From assembly GCA_963746185.1 (NCBI GenBank), contig CAVVAE010000002.1:248001-312000 (forward strand): a DNA stretch of 64,000 nt. The letters run 5' to 3'. Shown here piece after piece: positions 10,159 through 19,080 of the stretch. Below the pieces are notes generated by a model that saw only the letters and a program-made list of their open reading frames with translations, ran no database searches and was not told where the DNA came from. The position numbers and the translations under genes are program-made. The stretch comes from CAVVAE01 sp963746185 (GTDB taxonomy: Bacteria > Actinomycetota > Actinomycetes > Propionibacteriales > Nocardioidaceae). The first letter of the stretch is position 1. Every line of letters begins with the position of its first letter.

Positions 10159-11047
10159 CGCTGCGACGACGGTGCGGATCAGAGCGCTGCTGCCTTCGCT
10201 GGCTCGTGCGGAGCAGCGGGTGGCTCAGCGGCTGCTCGACGACCCTGCCGCGGCGGCGGCGTCCACGATCGGCACCCTCGCTGCGGATTCCGGCACCTCA
10301 CAGACCACTGTCATTCGGTTCTGTCGGGCCGTCGGTTTCGCCGGCTACCCGGCTTTGCGACTTGCCCTGGCGACCGAGCTAGGTCGTGCCGAGGGTGGCG
10401 CAGGTGCAGCCAGGGCTGTCAGCGGCGACATCGGCCCGGGTGATGACCTCGACCAGGTGGTCGAGAAGATCGCGTTCGCCGATGCGCGGGCGGTCGAGGA
10501 GACGGCCCAGCAGCTCGACATCGACGCACTGCATGAGGTGATCGAGGCGCTCGTCTCCGCCAGACGCATCGACATCTACGGAGTTGGTGCGAGTGCGTTC
10601 GTCGCGCTCGACCTGCAGCAGAAGCTGCACCGGATCGGGCGAGTCGCCTTCGCCTGGGCGGATCCGCATGTGGCACTGACGAGTGCCGCGCTGCTCGGCC
10701 CGGAGGACGTCGCGGTCGGCATCTCCCACAGCGGCGCGACAGAAGACACCGTCGATGCGCTCGCACAGGCGAAGAGCAACGGCGTGACCACGATCGCGGT
10801 GACCAACTTCCCCCGATCGTCGCTGGCGTCGCTGGCCGACCACGTGCTCACCACTGCTGCCCGCGAGACCACGTTTCGCTCCGGCGCGACGGCCAGCCGG
10901 CTCGCCCAGCTCACGGTTGTCGACTGTGTGTTCGTCGGCGTCGCGCAACGCACGTACGAAGCCTCCCAGCACGCTCTCGAGGTCACCTACAACGCGGTGA
11001 AGGGACGGCGCATCGATCGTCGTCCGAGCGCGGAGCCACACGAGTGA
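10151..11047 (+). CDS. murR: MurR/RpiR-family transcriptional regulator
   Basis: 298 residues from GTG 10151, overlapping the hydrolase stop. The N-terminal RpiR helix-turn-helix (residues about 5-80: LLPSLARAEQRVAQRLL, SQTTVIRFCRAVGF) is followed by a SIS sugar-phosphate-binding domain (VGASAFVALDL, ISHSGATEDTVDAL). E. coli MurR represses murQP and is released by MurNAc-6-phosphate. Gene order hydrolases-murR-murQ strongly suggests this one answers to the same ligand. A candidate operator is the inverted repeat at 4171-4194. The stop overlaps the murQ start by 4 nt. Confidence 0.88.
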   Translation: MTSAATTVRIRALLPSLARAEQRVAQRLLDDPAAAAASTIGTLAADSGTSQTTVIRFCRAVGFAGYPALRLALATELGRAEGGAGAARAVSGDIGPGDDLDQVVEKIAFADARAVEETAQQLDIDALHEVIEALVSARRIDIYGVGASAFVALDLQQKLHRIGRVAFAWADPHVALTSAALLGPEDVAVGISHSGATEDTVDALAQAKSNGVTTIAVTNFPRSSLASLADHVLTTAARETTFRSGATASRLAQLTVVDCVFVGVAQRTYEASQHALEVTYNAVKGRRIDRRPSAEPHE

Positions 11048-11997
11048 CCGGGTTCGGCGAGGCAGAACTCAACGGCACCAGGTTGCGTGTACCCGCGCCC
11101 ACCGAGCGCCGCAACCTGGCGCACGCAGACCTCGACCTGCTGCCTACCTTGGAGCTGCTGCAACGGATCAACGACGAAGACGCCGCGGTGCCCGCGGCCG
11201 TGGGCCGTGCGCTGCCCGAACTCGCCCGTGCGGTTGACCTGGCGGTCACGGCCCTGGGATCAGGCGGCAGCGTGCACTATTTCGGTGCCGGAACCTCTGC
11301 GCGGATGGCCGCGATGGACGCCGCCGAGTTGCTGCCGACGTTCGACCTCGAAGCTGGGCGAGTTGTGGCGCATCCCGCGGGTGGCGTCGGCGCCCTCGAA
11401 GCAGCGCTCGAGGGCGTTGAGGACGATGAGACTTCGGGACGAGACGAAGCGGCATCGCTGCGCGCCGGCGATCTCGCGGTCGGCCTGGCGGCGAGTGGGC
11501 GGACGCCGTACGTCGCTGGTGCCCTCTCCGCCGCACGCGCCGCAGGCGCCGGCACCGTCTTGGTCAGCGCCGATCCCGATGCCGAGATCGCCCAGTTCGC
11601 CGACGTTCACGTATGCGTCGAGACAGGACCCGAAGTGCTCACCGGCTCCACCCGGATGAAGGCGGGAACCGCACAGAAGTTGGTGCTCAACGCGTTTTCG
11701 ACAGCGACCATGGTCCGTCTCGGCCGCACCTACTCCAACCTGATGACGAGCGTGGTCGCCAACAACCTCAAGCTTCACGTCCGACGAGTAGCCATCCTGG
11801 TCGAGGCCACCGGCGCCGACCCCGACAGTTGCATCAGCGTCCTCAACGACTCCCAGGGCGATCTCAAGCTCGCGCTCGTTCGGCTGCTCGGGCAGGTGGA
11901 CCGACAGCAGGCGCAGGCCGCGCTCGATGCGAGCGATGGCGTCGTCCGCGCGGCTCTGCGGTCGCTCGACGGCACGGCAGCAGGTGGTTCACGATGA
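11044..11997 (+). CDS. murQ: N-acetylmuramic acid 6-phosphate etherase
   Basis: 317 residues, near the usual 300. MurQ hallmarks: TERRN near the N-terminus, ELLQRINDEDAAVP, GAGTSARMAAMDAAELLPTF (with the catalytic Glu of the AAEL segment), LEGVEDDE (second acidic residue), and the signature TGSTRMKAGTAQK. A SIS domain binds the sugar phosphate. It removes D-lactate from MurNAc-6-P to give GlcNAc-6-P in the cytoplasm. It starts at GTG 11044 inside the murR stop, and its 3' end abuts the convergent kinase gene. It is the most diagnostic gene for MurNAc use. Confidence 0.93.
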   Translation: MTGFGEAELNGTRLRVPAPTERRNLAHADLDLLPTLELLQRINDEDAAVPAAVGRALPELARAVDLAVTALGSGGSVHYFGAGTSARMAAMDAAELLPTFDLEAGRVVAHPAGGVGALEAALEGVEDDETSGRDEAASLRAGDLAVGLAASGRTPYVAGALSAARAAGAGTVLVSADPDAEIAQFADVHVCVETGPEVLTGSTRMKAGTAQKLVLNAFSTATMVRLGRTYSNLMTSVVANNLKLHVRRVAILVEATGADPDSCISVLNDSQGDLKLALVRLLGQVDRQQAQAALDASDGVVRAALRSLDGTAAGGSR

Positions 11998-12001
11998 CGC
12001 G

Positions 12002-13012
12002 TCAGCTAGCGGTCAGTCGAGTCCGTGCCTCTTCGGTGGCAGCACTCGGGTCGTGCGCCGCCAACGCGAGCCAGGCCGCGCCGCCGACGCCGTCGGTGGC
12101 CGAGAGCACCGGACCCTCGAACTGCTCCGCAATGCGGGTCCGCAACTGCGCACCGACGGGCGAGTCCTTGCGAGCCAGACCTCCGGCAAGCACGATCGGG
12201 GTGCGCTCGTCGGGTTCGCGGATCCGGGCGACCGTTTGGGCTAGCAGCCGAGCCGCCTCTTCGACGATGTGCGACGCAACAGGATCGCCCGCACGATGCG
12301 CCGCCTTGACGAGTGGCGCAAGCTCAGCGAGGCGAACTGGCGCCCGGCTGTTCAGTGCGTGGATGACGTGTTCGCGTGGTCCGTTGGCGTCCGACGTCGC
12401 TGATGCTCGGGTCGGTGCAAGCGCACCGAGCTCCTCCAGCACCGAAGCGACCAGCGCCCCGGGCTGTTCGCCGGCATCGATGGTGCGCAACGTCTCGCGC
12501 GCGGCTTCGCGGCCAAGCCAAAACCCAGAGCCGTCATCACCGAGGAGCCAGCCATGACCGTCGGCAGTACGCGTCAACCGACGGTCTCGCATCGCCCCGG
12601 CCACCGCCCCGGTGCCGGCGACCAGCACGGTGCCGTCGGGCTCGCCGGTCCCGGAGACGAACGCGACCTCCAAGTCCGCGACGTACGCCGGAGAACAGGT
12701 CAACCCGACGTCGGACCAGACACGATCGAACTTGGTGGCAACCTCCGGCTGAGCCAACGCAGGTCCACCCGCCACTCCGACGACGGCCGCGCGCACGCGG
12801 CCAGGGTCAATCCCTTCGAACGCCTCCCCAAGTGCCTGTGCCAGCGCGGCGGCCGCGGTGTCGGGATGCGAGACGGGATTCCCGCCACCTGCGCTGCCAC
12901 GTCGAATCGGCGTTCCGTCGTACGCCGCGAGCAGGATGCGCGTCGACGTACCACCGATGTCACCACCGAGCACGAGCGAGTCGCTCGGTTGTCCAGCCGG
13001 TACGTCGTTCAC
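12002..13012 (-). CDS. BadF/BadG-type amino-sugar kinase (NagK/MurK-like)
   Basis: About 336 residues of the ASKHA fold: phosphate-1 motif GGDIGGTSTR, VVGVAGGPALA, VLVAGTGAVAGAM, GDDGSGFWLGREA and adenosine motif VLAGGLARKDS. BadF-type kinases related to N-acetylglucosamine kinase and Clostridium MurK phosphorylate GlcNAc and/or MurNAc at O6. With MurQ next door and no PTS gene visible, this enzyme plausibly makes the MurNAc-6-P that MurQ needs. GTG 13012 has AGGAG 7 nt upstream; longer frames add unrelated residues. It is transcribed divergently from the SIS gene at 13177. Confidence 0.82.
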   Translation of the reverse strand: MNDVPAGQPSDSLVLGGDIGGTSTRILLAAYDGTPIRRGSAGGGNPVSHPDTAAAALAQALGEAFEGIDPGRVRAAVVGVAGGPALAQPEVATKFDRVWSDVGLTCSPAYVADLEVAFVSGTGEPDGTVLVAGTGAVAGAMRDRRLTRTADGHGWLLGDDGSGFWLGREAARETLRTIDAGEQPGALVASVLEELGALAPTRASATSDANGPREHVIHALNSRAPVRLAELAPLVKAAHRAGDPVASHIVEEAARLLAQTVARIREPDERTPIVLAGGLARKDSPVGAQLRTRIAEQFEGPVLSATDGVGGAAWLALAAHDPSAATEEARTRLTAS

Positions 13013-13176
13013 GGCATGCTCCTGTCTGACGCGATTGTCTCGCGTGATCGATCGATGCGGCTTTTGTGCCTTGACATTGTGGCCCACGTGGACGAAGTTC
13101 GGGCGCATGACTGCACCCGTCGATCCGGTGGTCCGCTGCCCTGGCAGGGTGTGACGATGCGACAGGACCAAGCCGG

Positions 13177-13938
13177 ATGGTAACCGCCACGGTCAGCGCC
13201 GAGGCATACCTCGGTTCGTTGATGCCCATCCTGGAGAAGGTTGGCCAGCAGGCATCTGGTCCAATTCAGCAAGCGGCCGATCTCGTCGTCGCTTCCCTCC
13301 GCTCAGATGGGATCCTCCAAGCCTTTGGCTCCGGCCACTCCGAGGCACTTGCCATGGAGCTCGCAGGTCGTGCCGGTGGGCTAGTGCCTTCCAACCGCAT
13401 CTCGCTGCGCGACGTGGTTTTGCTCGGAGGTGAGCCGCCAGAGATCCTCAGCGAGGGATTCCTCGAGCGTGACCCCGGTGTCGCGCAACGGCTGTACGAC
13501 CTGACTGCGCCACATCCGGCAGACGTGTTCGTTATCGCGTCCAACTCCGGTGTCAACGGCTCCATCGTCGAGATGGCCAGGATCGTCAAGGAGAAGGGCC
13601 ACTCGCTGATTGCCATCACGTCAGTCACGCAAAATGCCGACCTGGAGTCCCGACACCCGTCCGGCACCAAGCTCGCCGACCATGCCGACGTCGCACTCGA
13701 CAACCTTGCTCCGTACGGCGATGCTGTCCTCGACCTGCCTGAGGGCGGCACGGTCGGCGCAGTCTCGTCCATCACCGGTGCCTTGCTGGCTCAGATGATG
13801 GGCACCGAGATCGTCCGGAGGTTGATCGAGGCAGGCGAGACACCTCCGATCTACCTGTCGTCGAACATCCCGGGCGGCGACGAACACAACAACACCCTCG
13901 AACAGCGGTACGCGGGACGGATCCGGCGCAGCGCATGA
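13177..13938 (+). CDS. SIS-domain sugar-phosphate protein, UPF0309 family
   Basis: 253 residues, a single SIS domain: LQAFGSGHSEALAMELAGRAGG, VIASNSGVNGSIVEMA, plus a C-terminal NIPGGDEHNN. UPF0309 proteins occur in actinobacteria near amino-sugar genes, but I know of no proven reaction. The phosphosugar fold and location just upstream of the importer suggest binding or isomerisation of an amino-sugar phosphate. The divergent 164-bp region before it, shared with the BadF kinase, has a TTGACA (13071-13076) but no good -10 box. ATG 13177 is preceded by a weak AGGA. Confidence 0.75.
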   Translation: MVTATVSAEAYLGSLMPILEKVGQQASGPIQQAADLVVASLRSDGILQAFGSGHSEALAMELAGRAGGLVPSNRISLRDVVLLGGEPPEILSEGFLERDPGVAQRLYDLTAPHPADVFVIASNSGVNGSIVEMARIVKEKGHSLIAITSVTQNADLESRHPSGTKLADHADVALDNLAPYGDAVLDLPEGGTVGAVSSITGALLAQMMGTEIVRRLIEAGETPPIYLSSNIPGGDEHNNTLEQRYAGRIRRSA

Positions 13939-13969
13939 CTCACCAAAACGCCCCAAAGGAGAGAACGTT

Positions 13970-15391
13970 ATGAACACGCCGAACAACTACTCCCGCCGCA
14001 TCTTCCTGAAGCGTGCCGGCCTGGCCGCCATGGCCGTCGCCGGAGGGTCCTCCTTCCTGGCCAGCTGCGCGAGCGGTGGCGACGGAGAGGACGAAGTCAG
14101 CGGTGGTGGCGAGGACAAGACCGAGGAGAACCCCTTTGGTGTCAAGGCCTCTGACCCGCTCGCCGTCGTCATCTTCAACGGCGGGTACGGCGACGAGTAC
14201 GCCAAGTTCCACGAAAGCCTCTACAAGAAAACGTTCCCGGACGCCGCGATCGACCACAAGGCGATCACCGACATCCGGCAGCAGATGCAACCGCTCTTCA
14301 ACGGCGGCAACCCGCCCGACGTGCTCGACAACGCGGGTGCGGAGCAGATGCCGCTCTCGACCCTCGCTGACGGCGGGCAGCTCACCGACCTCACCCCACT
14401 CTTCGACGCCGATGCTCTCGGGAATCCGGGCAAGAAGGTCCGAGACACCCTCAACCCGGTGGCTCTCGAGTCGGCTGAGTACGACGGCAAGCCGATGGTG
14501 TGCAACTACGCACTCCAGGTCTACGGCCTCTGGTATGACCGTGCCTTGTTCGACGAGAAGGGCTGGGAGCCCGCCGAGAACTGGGACGACTTCCTGTCTC
14601 TCTGCGAAGAGATCAAGGGCGCGGGCATGGCCCCGATGGCCTATCAGGGGAAGTACCCTTACTACATCGAGCAGGTCCTGATGGACCTCGCCGTCAAGCA
14701 TGGCGGCCCCGAGGTCGTCTTCGCCATCGACTCCCTGGAGCCCGACGCATGGAAGCACCCGTCGATGATGGCGGCCGCCGAAGCGTTGCTGGAGCTCAGG
14801 TCGAAGGGATACTTCCTCGAGGGCACTGACGGCCTCGACCACATCCAGTCGCAGACGCGTTGGAACGAGCACAAGGCGGCCTTCATTCCTTGTGGTTCGT
14901 GGCTCGAGAACGAGCAGAAGAGCGTCGCCCCCCCAGGTTTCGAGACGACCGTGGCGCCGACCCCGTTGCTGGACGGTGCGGCACTGCCCTTCGACTGCAC
15001 TCGGGTCGAGGCGGCGGAGAACTTCGTCGTACCGGCCGACGCCGCGAACCAGGCCGGCGGCATGGAGTACCTGCGCATCATGCTGTCCAAGGAGGGAGCG
15101 GCAGAGTTCACCAAGCTGACCGCTGCTCCGACCGTCGTCGACGGGGCCACCGAAGGGCTCGACTTGACTCCAGGGGCTACTTCGGCGATCGCCTTGATCG
15201 ACTCCGGCGGCGACAACAACTGGAACTACTACTACTCGATCTGGTACTCCCCGATGCAGCCGAAGATTGAGTCTGCGGTTGCGGAGCTGGCTGCCGGCCG
15301 GGCCTCTGCGGATGAGTGCCTCAGCGCGTGTCAAAAGGCGGCCGACGAAACCGCCGATGACCCCGCGACCCAGAAGCGGACTCGCTCCTAG
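13970..15391 (+). CDS. ngcE: NgcE-type sugar-binding lipoprotein of an ABC importer
   Basis: 473 residues. The N-terminus has twin arginines (YSRRIFLKRAG), a hydrophobic stretch and a lipobox (FLASC), so the mature protein should be a lipid-anchored solute-binding protein, possibly exported by Tat. The body is a CUT1-family binding protein resembling NgcE, which binds GlcNAc and diacetylchitobiose in Streptomyces. AAAGGAG precedes ATG 13970. Two permease genes follow, and the first also has a distinctly NgcF-like N-terminus. It captures the sugars released by the upstream secreted hydrolases. Confidence 0.83.
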   Translation: MNTPNNYSRRIFLKRAGLAAMAVAGGSSFLASCASGGDGEDEVSGGGEDKTEENPFGVKASDPLAVVIFNGGYGDEYAKFHESLYKKTFPDAAIDHKAITDIRQQMQPLFNGGNPPDVLDNAGAEQMPLSTLADGGQLTDLTPLFDADALGNPGKKVRDTLNPVALESAEYDGKPMVCNYALQVYGLWYDRALFDEKGWEPAENWDDFLSLCEEIKGAGMAPMAYQGKYPYYIEQVLMDLAVKHGGPEVVFAIDSLEPDAWKHPSMMAAAEALLELRSKGYFLEGTDGLDHIQSQTRWNEHKAAFIPCGSWLENEQKSVAPPGFETTVAPTPLLDGAALPFDCTRVEAAENFVVPADAANQAGGMEYLRIMLSKEGAAEFTKLTAAPTVVDGATEGLDLTPGATSAIALIDSGGDNNWNYYYSIWYSPMQPKIESAVAELAAGRASADECLSACQKAADETADDPATQKRTRS

Positions 15392-15423
15392 CGCGCCGGC
15401 CAGCACGACAGGAAGAGCTCCGC

Positions 15424-16335
15424 ATGCAGCACGGCAAGTACCGGTTCGTCGCGGGTTTTCTCATTGTTCCGCTCGCGTTGTACGTCATCTTCGTGATCTC
15501 GCCGTTCGTCCAGGCATTCCACTACTCGTTGACGGACTGGACCGGGACCAAGCCGGAGTTCAACTACGTAGGCTTCGACAATTTCGAACGCTTGCTGCAC
15601 GATTCGGTGTTTCTCAAGGCCGTCCGCAACAATGTCGCGCTGCTGGTGGGCATCCCGCTCCTCACCGTGCTGCTGGCGCTCGCTTTCGCGTTCCTGCTCA
15701 ACGTGGGTGGCAGCTCCGGTAGCGCGGGAGTGAGGGGAATTCGCGGGAACGGCTTCTACAAGCTGGCGTTCTTCCTGCCCCAGGTACTGTCGATTCCGGT
15801 CATCGCGGTGATTTGGTCGGTGATCATGGACCCGACGAGCACCGGAGTCGCGAACTCTTTCGTGGGCTGGTTCGGTGCGGGGCCCTTTGAGTGGTTGGCC
15901 GATCCGAACCTGGCCCTGTACTGCGTGCTGTGGGTGATGGTTTGGGGCAGCGTGGGTTTCTACCTGGTGCTCTTCAACGCTGCGATGTCGTCGATCCCCC
16001 GGGACATCTTCGAGGCAGCTCTGCTCGATGGAGCGGGGCGGTTCCGGACGTTCTTCGGGGTGACGATGCCGCTTTTGTGGGACACGATCCAGACGGCCTG
16101 GGTTTATCTCGCGATCCTGGCGTTGGATCTCTACGCCTTGGTCGCGGTGATGACGGTCGGTCCCGGCGGTCCCAACAACGCGACTCAGGTGATGTCGTTG
16201 CAGATCGCCCAGAACGGCTTCCAATTTGGTCGAGCCGGATATGCCTCCGCCATGGGTGTTGTGCTGTTCTTCCTCACGTTGATCATCGCTGTCGTCATGC
16301 TGCGCCTGACACGTCGTGACCGGATCGAGTACTAG
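15424..16335 (+). CDS. ngcF: NgcF-type sugar ABC permease
   Basis: 303 residues with six predicted membrane segments (for example AGFLIVPLALYVIFVISPF) and the permease EAA loop (FEAALLDGAGRFRTFFGVTMPLL) that docks to the ATPase. The start MQHGKYRF is strikingly like NgcF proteins, which supports ATG 15424 and the GlcNAc/chitobiose assignment. GGAAGAG lies upstream. It pairs with the permease at 16344. Confidence 0.85.
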   Translation: MQHGKYRFVAGFLIVPLALYVIFVISPFVQAFHYSLTDWTGTKPEFNYVGFDNFERLLHDSVFLKAVRNNVALLVGIPLLTVLLALAFAFLLNVGGSSGSAGVRGIRGNGFYKLAFFLPQVLSIPVIAVIWSVIMDPTSTGVANSFVGWFGAGPFEWLADPNLALYCVLWVMVWGSVGFYLVLFNAAMSSIPRDIFEAALLDGAGRFRTFFGVTMPLLWDTIQTAWVYLAILALDLYALVAVMTVGPGGPNNATQVMSLQIAQNGFQFGRAGYASAMGVVLFFLTLIIAVVMLRLTRRDRIEY

Positions 16336-16343
16336 GGGCTGCC

Positions 16344-17246
16344 ATGACCGTGACGACGAAACCTGACGACCCCAATGTCGACGCTGGCGGGCCGACCCCC
16401 AGTCCAGCGCCGCGGCGCAACCGGGATGGCGCCGACAAGACGATCAACGTCTTCTCTCACACCGTCCTCATCGGCTGGTCGATCCTCGTCCTGGTGCCCT
16501 TCACCTGGGCTCTGGTCGCTTCGACGAAGACGTCTCGGGAGATCTTCGGTGACCCATGGTCGCTCCCGGCCTCCCCGCAGTGGCACAACTTCCAAAGTGC
16601 CTGGGACCAGGGCGTTGGTGACTACCTGTGGAACAGCATCGTCGTCGTGACCTTCGGCGTGCTGCTCACAATGTTGCTCGGATCGATGGCGGCCTACGTG
16701 CTGGCTCGATTCGAGTTCTGGGGAAACAGATTCATCTACTACCTGTTTGCCGCCGGGATGATGTTCCCGGTGTTCCTGGCCATCGTGCCCCTGTTCTTCG
16801 TGGTGGAGAACTTCGGCATGTTGTCGACGTACCGCGGGCTGATCTTGGTGTACGTCGCCTACTCCCTGCCGTTCACCGTCTTCTTCATGCACTCGTTCTT
16901 CCGCACCCTGCCGACAGAGGTCGCCGAGGCGGCCATCATGGATGGCGCCTCGCACTCTGCGGTCTTCTTCCGGGTGATGCTTCCGATGGCCAAACCCGGT
17001 CTGCTCAGCATCGGGATCTTCAACGTGATCGGGCAGTGGAACCAGTTCGTGCTGCCGGCGTTCCTGTCGCCCGAAAAGCCGGTGCTTGCGCAAGGCATCG
17101 CGACGTTGCTCTCCAGTCAGCGATACCGGGGCGATTGGGGGTCGGTGTTTGCCGCTCTGACCATCGCCATGGTGCCAGTCATCATCGTCTACCTCGTGTT
17201 CTACCGTCAGGTTCAAGCCGGTCTCACCAGCGGCACGCTCAAGTGA
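16344..17246 (+). CDS. ngcG: NgcG-type sugar ABC permease
   Basis: 300 residues; a soluble N-terminal tail of about 30 residues, then six membrane segments (VLIGWSILVLVPFTWALVAS and others) and an EAA loop (EVAEAAIMDGASHSAVFFRVMLP). It is the second permease of the CUT1-type importer. No ATPase follows: the next gene is a SIS enzyme overlapping the stop (GTGA). Streptomyces NgcEFG likewise borrows the shared ATPase MsiK, so an unlinked MsiK-like ATPase is expected elsewhere in the genome. Confidence 0.85.
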   Translation: MTVTTKPDDPNVDAGGPTPSPAPRRNRDGADKTINVFSHTVLIGWSILVLVPFTWALVASTKTSREIFGDPWSLPASPQWHNFQSAWDQGVGDYLWNSIVVVTFGVLLTMLLGSMAAYVLARFEFWGNRFIYYLFAAGMMFPVFLAIVPLFFVVENFGMLSTYRGLILVYVAYSLPFTVFFMHSFFRTLPTEVAEAAIMDGASHSAVFFRVMLPMAKPGLLSIGIFNVIGQWNQFVLPAFLSPEKPVLAQGIATLLSSQRYRGDWGSVFAALTIAMVPVIIVYLVFYRQVQAGLTSGTLK

Positions 17247-18133
17247 CCCGCAGCCACCTGGCGGCCGAGATCGCCACCCAGCCCGACAACTGGGCCGAGG
17301 CCGCTCTTCTCGCTTCGACGTATGCCGGGGTGTTGCCGCAACCCGGCGAGCGAGTCGCCGTGATCGGATGCGGCACGTCGTTCTCGATGGCCCGGGCCTA
17401 CGCGTCGCTGCGTGAGGCGGCCGGGCTCGGTGAGACAGACGCGTGGCCTGCCAGCGAAGCTCGGTTCAACCGTTCCTACGACCGGGTCATCGCCATCAGC
17501 CGCTCCGGTACGACGTCTGAGGTGCTCGACGCGCTGGCCGACTACGGCAAAGCAAGCCCCGTCACGGTGATCACGTCGAGTGCGGACACGCCGATCCTCG
17601 AACATGGCGACGCGATTCTCGTCCCGCAGTTCGACGAGGAGTCGGTCGTGCAGACCCGGTTTGCCACGTCGATCCTGGCTCTCCTGCGCGCGCACCTCGG
17701 CGAAGACCTCGGCCCCGCGATCAGCGCAGCGCGAGACGTGCTGGCCGAGCCCGACGACACCTTCGCCGCCGTACGCGATGCCGAGCAGGTCACGTTCGTC
17801 GGCATGGGACTAGGCGCGGCGCTGGCTGAGGAAGCGGCACTCAAGCTGCGTGAGGCCACCCAGTCCTGGGCGGAGTCCTACATCGCCACGGAGTACCGGC
17901 ACGGACCTATCAGCATCGCTGCGCCCGGTCGGGTGGTGTGGGCCCTCGGGCCACTGGTGCAGAACTTCGAGCGCGACGTCGCAGTCACCGGAGCCCACCT
18001 CGAACACCGCGACATCGACCCGATGGCCGAGCTCGTCCGCGTGCATCGGCTGTGCGAGCTTCGAGCAGCTGATCGCGGACTCGACCCCGACCAGCCGCGC
18101 AACCTTACGCGATCCGTCATCCTTGACTCATGA
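17243..18133 (+). CDS. SIS-domain amino-sugar-phosphate deaminase/isomerase (AgaS/NagB-II/GlmS-C-like)
   Basis: 296 residues with two SIS domains: VIGCGTSFSMARAY and ISRSGTTSEVLDAL in the first; FVGMGLGAALAEEAALKLREA and a TEYRHGP motif in the second. The Glu/His-containing EYRHGP segment is typical of the GlmS isomerase half and of AgaS/NagB-II deaminases, which turn GlcN-6-P or GalN-6-P into a ketohexose phosphate and ammonia. There is no glutaminase domain, so it is not a GlmS synthase. It starts at GTG 17243 inside the permease stop and overlaps the kinase start by 4 nt. Confidence 0.8.
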   Translation: MTRSHLAAEIATQPDNWAEAALLASTYAGVLPQPGERVAVIGCGTSFSMARAYASLREAAGLGETDAWPASEARFNRSYDRVIAISRSGTTSEVLDALADYGKASPVTVITSSADTPILEHGDAILVPQFDEESVVQTRFATSILALLRAHLGEDLGPAISAARDVLAEPDDTFAAVRDAEQVTFVGMGLGAALAEEAALKLREATQSWAESYIATEYRHGPISIAAPGRVVWALGPLVQNFERDVAVTGAHLEHRDIDPMAELVRVHRLCELRAADRGLDPDQPRNLTRSVILDS

Positions 18134-19080
18134 CGCTGTCTCCACTGGCCGAGGGTGCCCGGGTGCTCGCGGTCGATGTCGGGGGCAGCACCATCAAAGC
18201 GGAGGTGGTCGACTCACAAGGCACGGTCCTCGCGGCCGCCGTGGAGCCGACGCCCTTCGGAGAAGCCGCACTCCGGCGCGTCGCCAGTCTTGGCCGTCGC
18301 CTGATCGACAAAGTCGGCGCAAGCGCACACGGGCGGGTGTCACGCGCGGGTCTGGTCGTGCCTGGCCTGGTGGACCGCGCCGGTGGAGTGGGCGTCTACA
18401 GCGGCAACGTCGGCTGGCGTGACCTCGCGTTCGTCCCGGCGCTGCAAGGCGCCTGGGACATCCCGGTCCTGCTCGACCACGACGTGACGATCGCCGGCTG
18501 GGCCGAGTGGCGGGCCGGTGCCGCCCGAGGATGCGACGACATGTTCTTCGTCGCGCTTGGCACCGGTGTCGCCGCGACGACGGTGGCCGGTGGCCGGCTG
18601 CTCCGTGGTGGACTCAGCCAAGGTGGCGAGTTCGGTCATATCGTCGTCCGACCCGGCGGTCCTCTCTGCGTCTGCGGCCGCCGCGGATGCGTGGAGGCGG
18701 TGGTCTCGGCCGCGGCGATCGCTCGTGAGTACGCCGCTTCGACCGGACGGCAGGTAGACGGAGCGGTCGACGTCGTCGCTGCGCTGGCTGACGACCCGTT
18801 GGCTTCGCGGGTCTGGAACGAAGCCATGGCCGCGCTCGCCGACGGCCTGATCACCGTCGTCAACTTGTTGTCACCCACCCGAATCGTGATCGGTGGCGGG
18901 CTGGCCGGGGCCGAAGGCGCGTTGATCAAACCGCTCGCCATCGCCCTGGCCGAGCGCGTCACCATCGTGCCGGCACCTGAGCTCGTCACGGCCGAGTTTG
19001 GTTCGCGGGCGGCCGTCGTGGGTGCCGCGATGCTCGCGCAGCGAGGCGGCGCGGGTCGGCTGACGGCCGTGCAGCCGTGA
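18130..19080 (+). CDS. ROK-family sugar kinase
   Basis: 316 residues: ATP/sugar fold motif LAVDVGGSTIKAEVV, acidic substrate loop, GTGVAATTVAGG, GEFGHIVV and the ROK zinc motif CVCGRRGCVE. ROK kinases phosphorylate glucose, GlcNAc, GalNAc or ManNAc; AgaK of GalNAc pathways and NagK of E. coli belong here. It sits between a SIS deaminase and a phosphofructokinase-like kinase, so an imported N-acetylhexosamine is the likely substrate. It would then overlap in role with the BadF kinase at 12002, perhaps one for GlcNAc and one for MurNAc. Confidence 0.85.
   Translation: MTLSPLAEGARVLAVDVGGSTIKAEVVDSQGTVLAAAVEPTPFGEAALRRVASLGRRLIDKVGASAHGRVSRAGLVVPGLVDRAGGVGVYSGNVGWRDLAFVPALQGAWDIPVLLDHDVTIAGWAEWRAGAARGCDDMFFVALGTGVAATTVAGGRLLRGGLSQGGEFGHIVVRPGGPLCVCGRRGCVEAVVSAAAIAREYAASTGRQVDGAVDVVAALADDPLASRVWNEAMAALADGLITVVNLLSPTRIVIGGGLAGAEGALIKPLAIALAERVTIVPAPELVTAEFGSRAAVVGAAMLAQRGGAGRLTAVQP

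Noticed and set aside
13071..13099. TTGACA promoter for the SIS gene at 13177
   Set aside because: No -10 hexamer lies at 16-18 nt; the CCACGTGG palindrome nearby could be a site but is too short to call.
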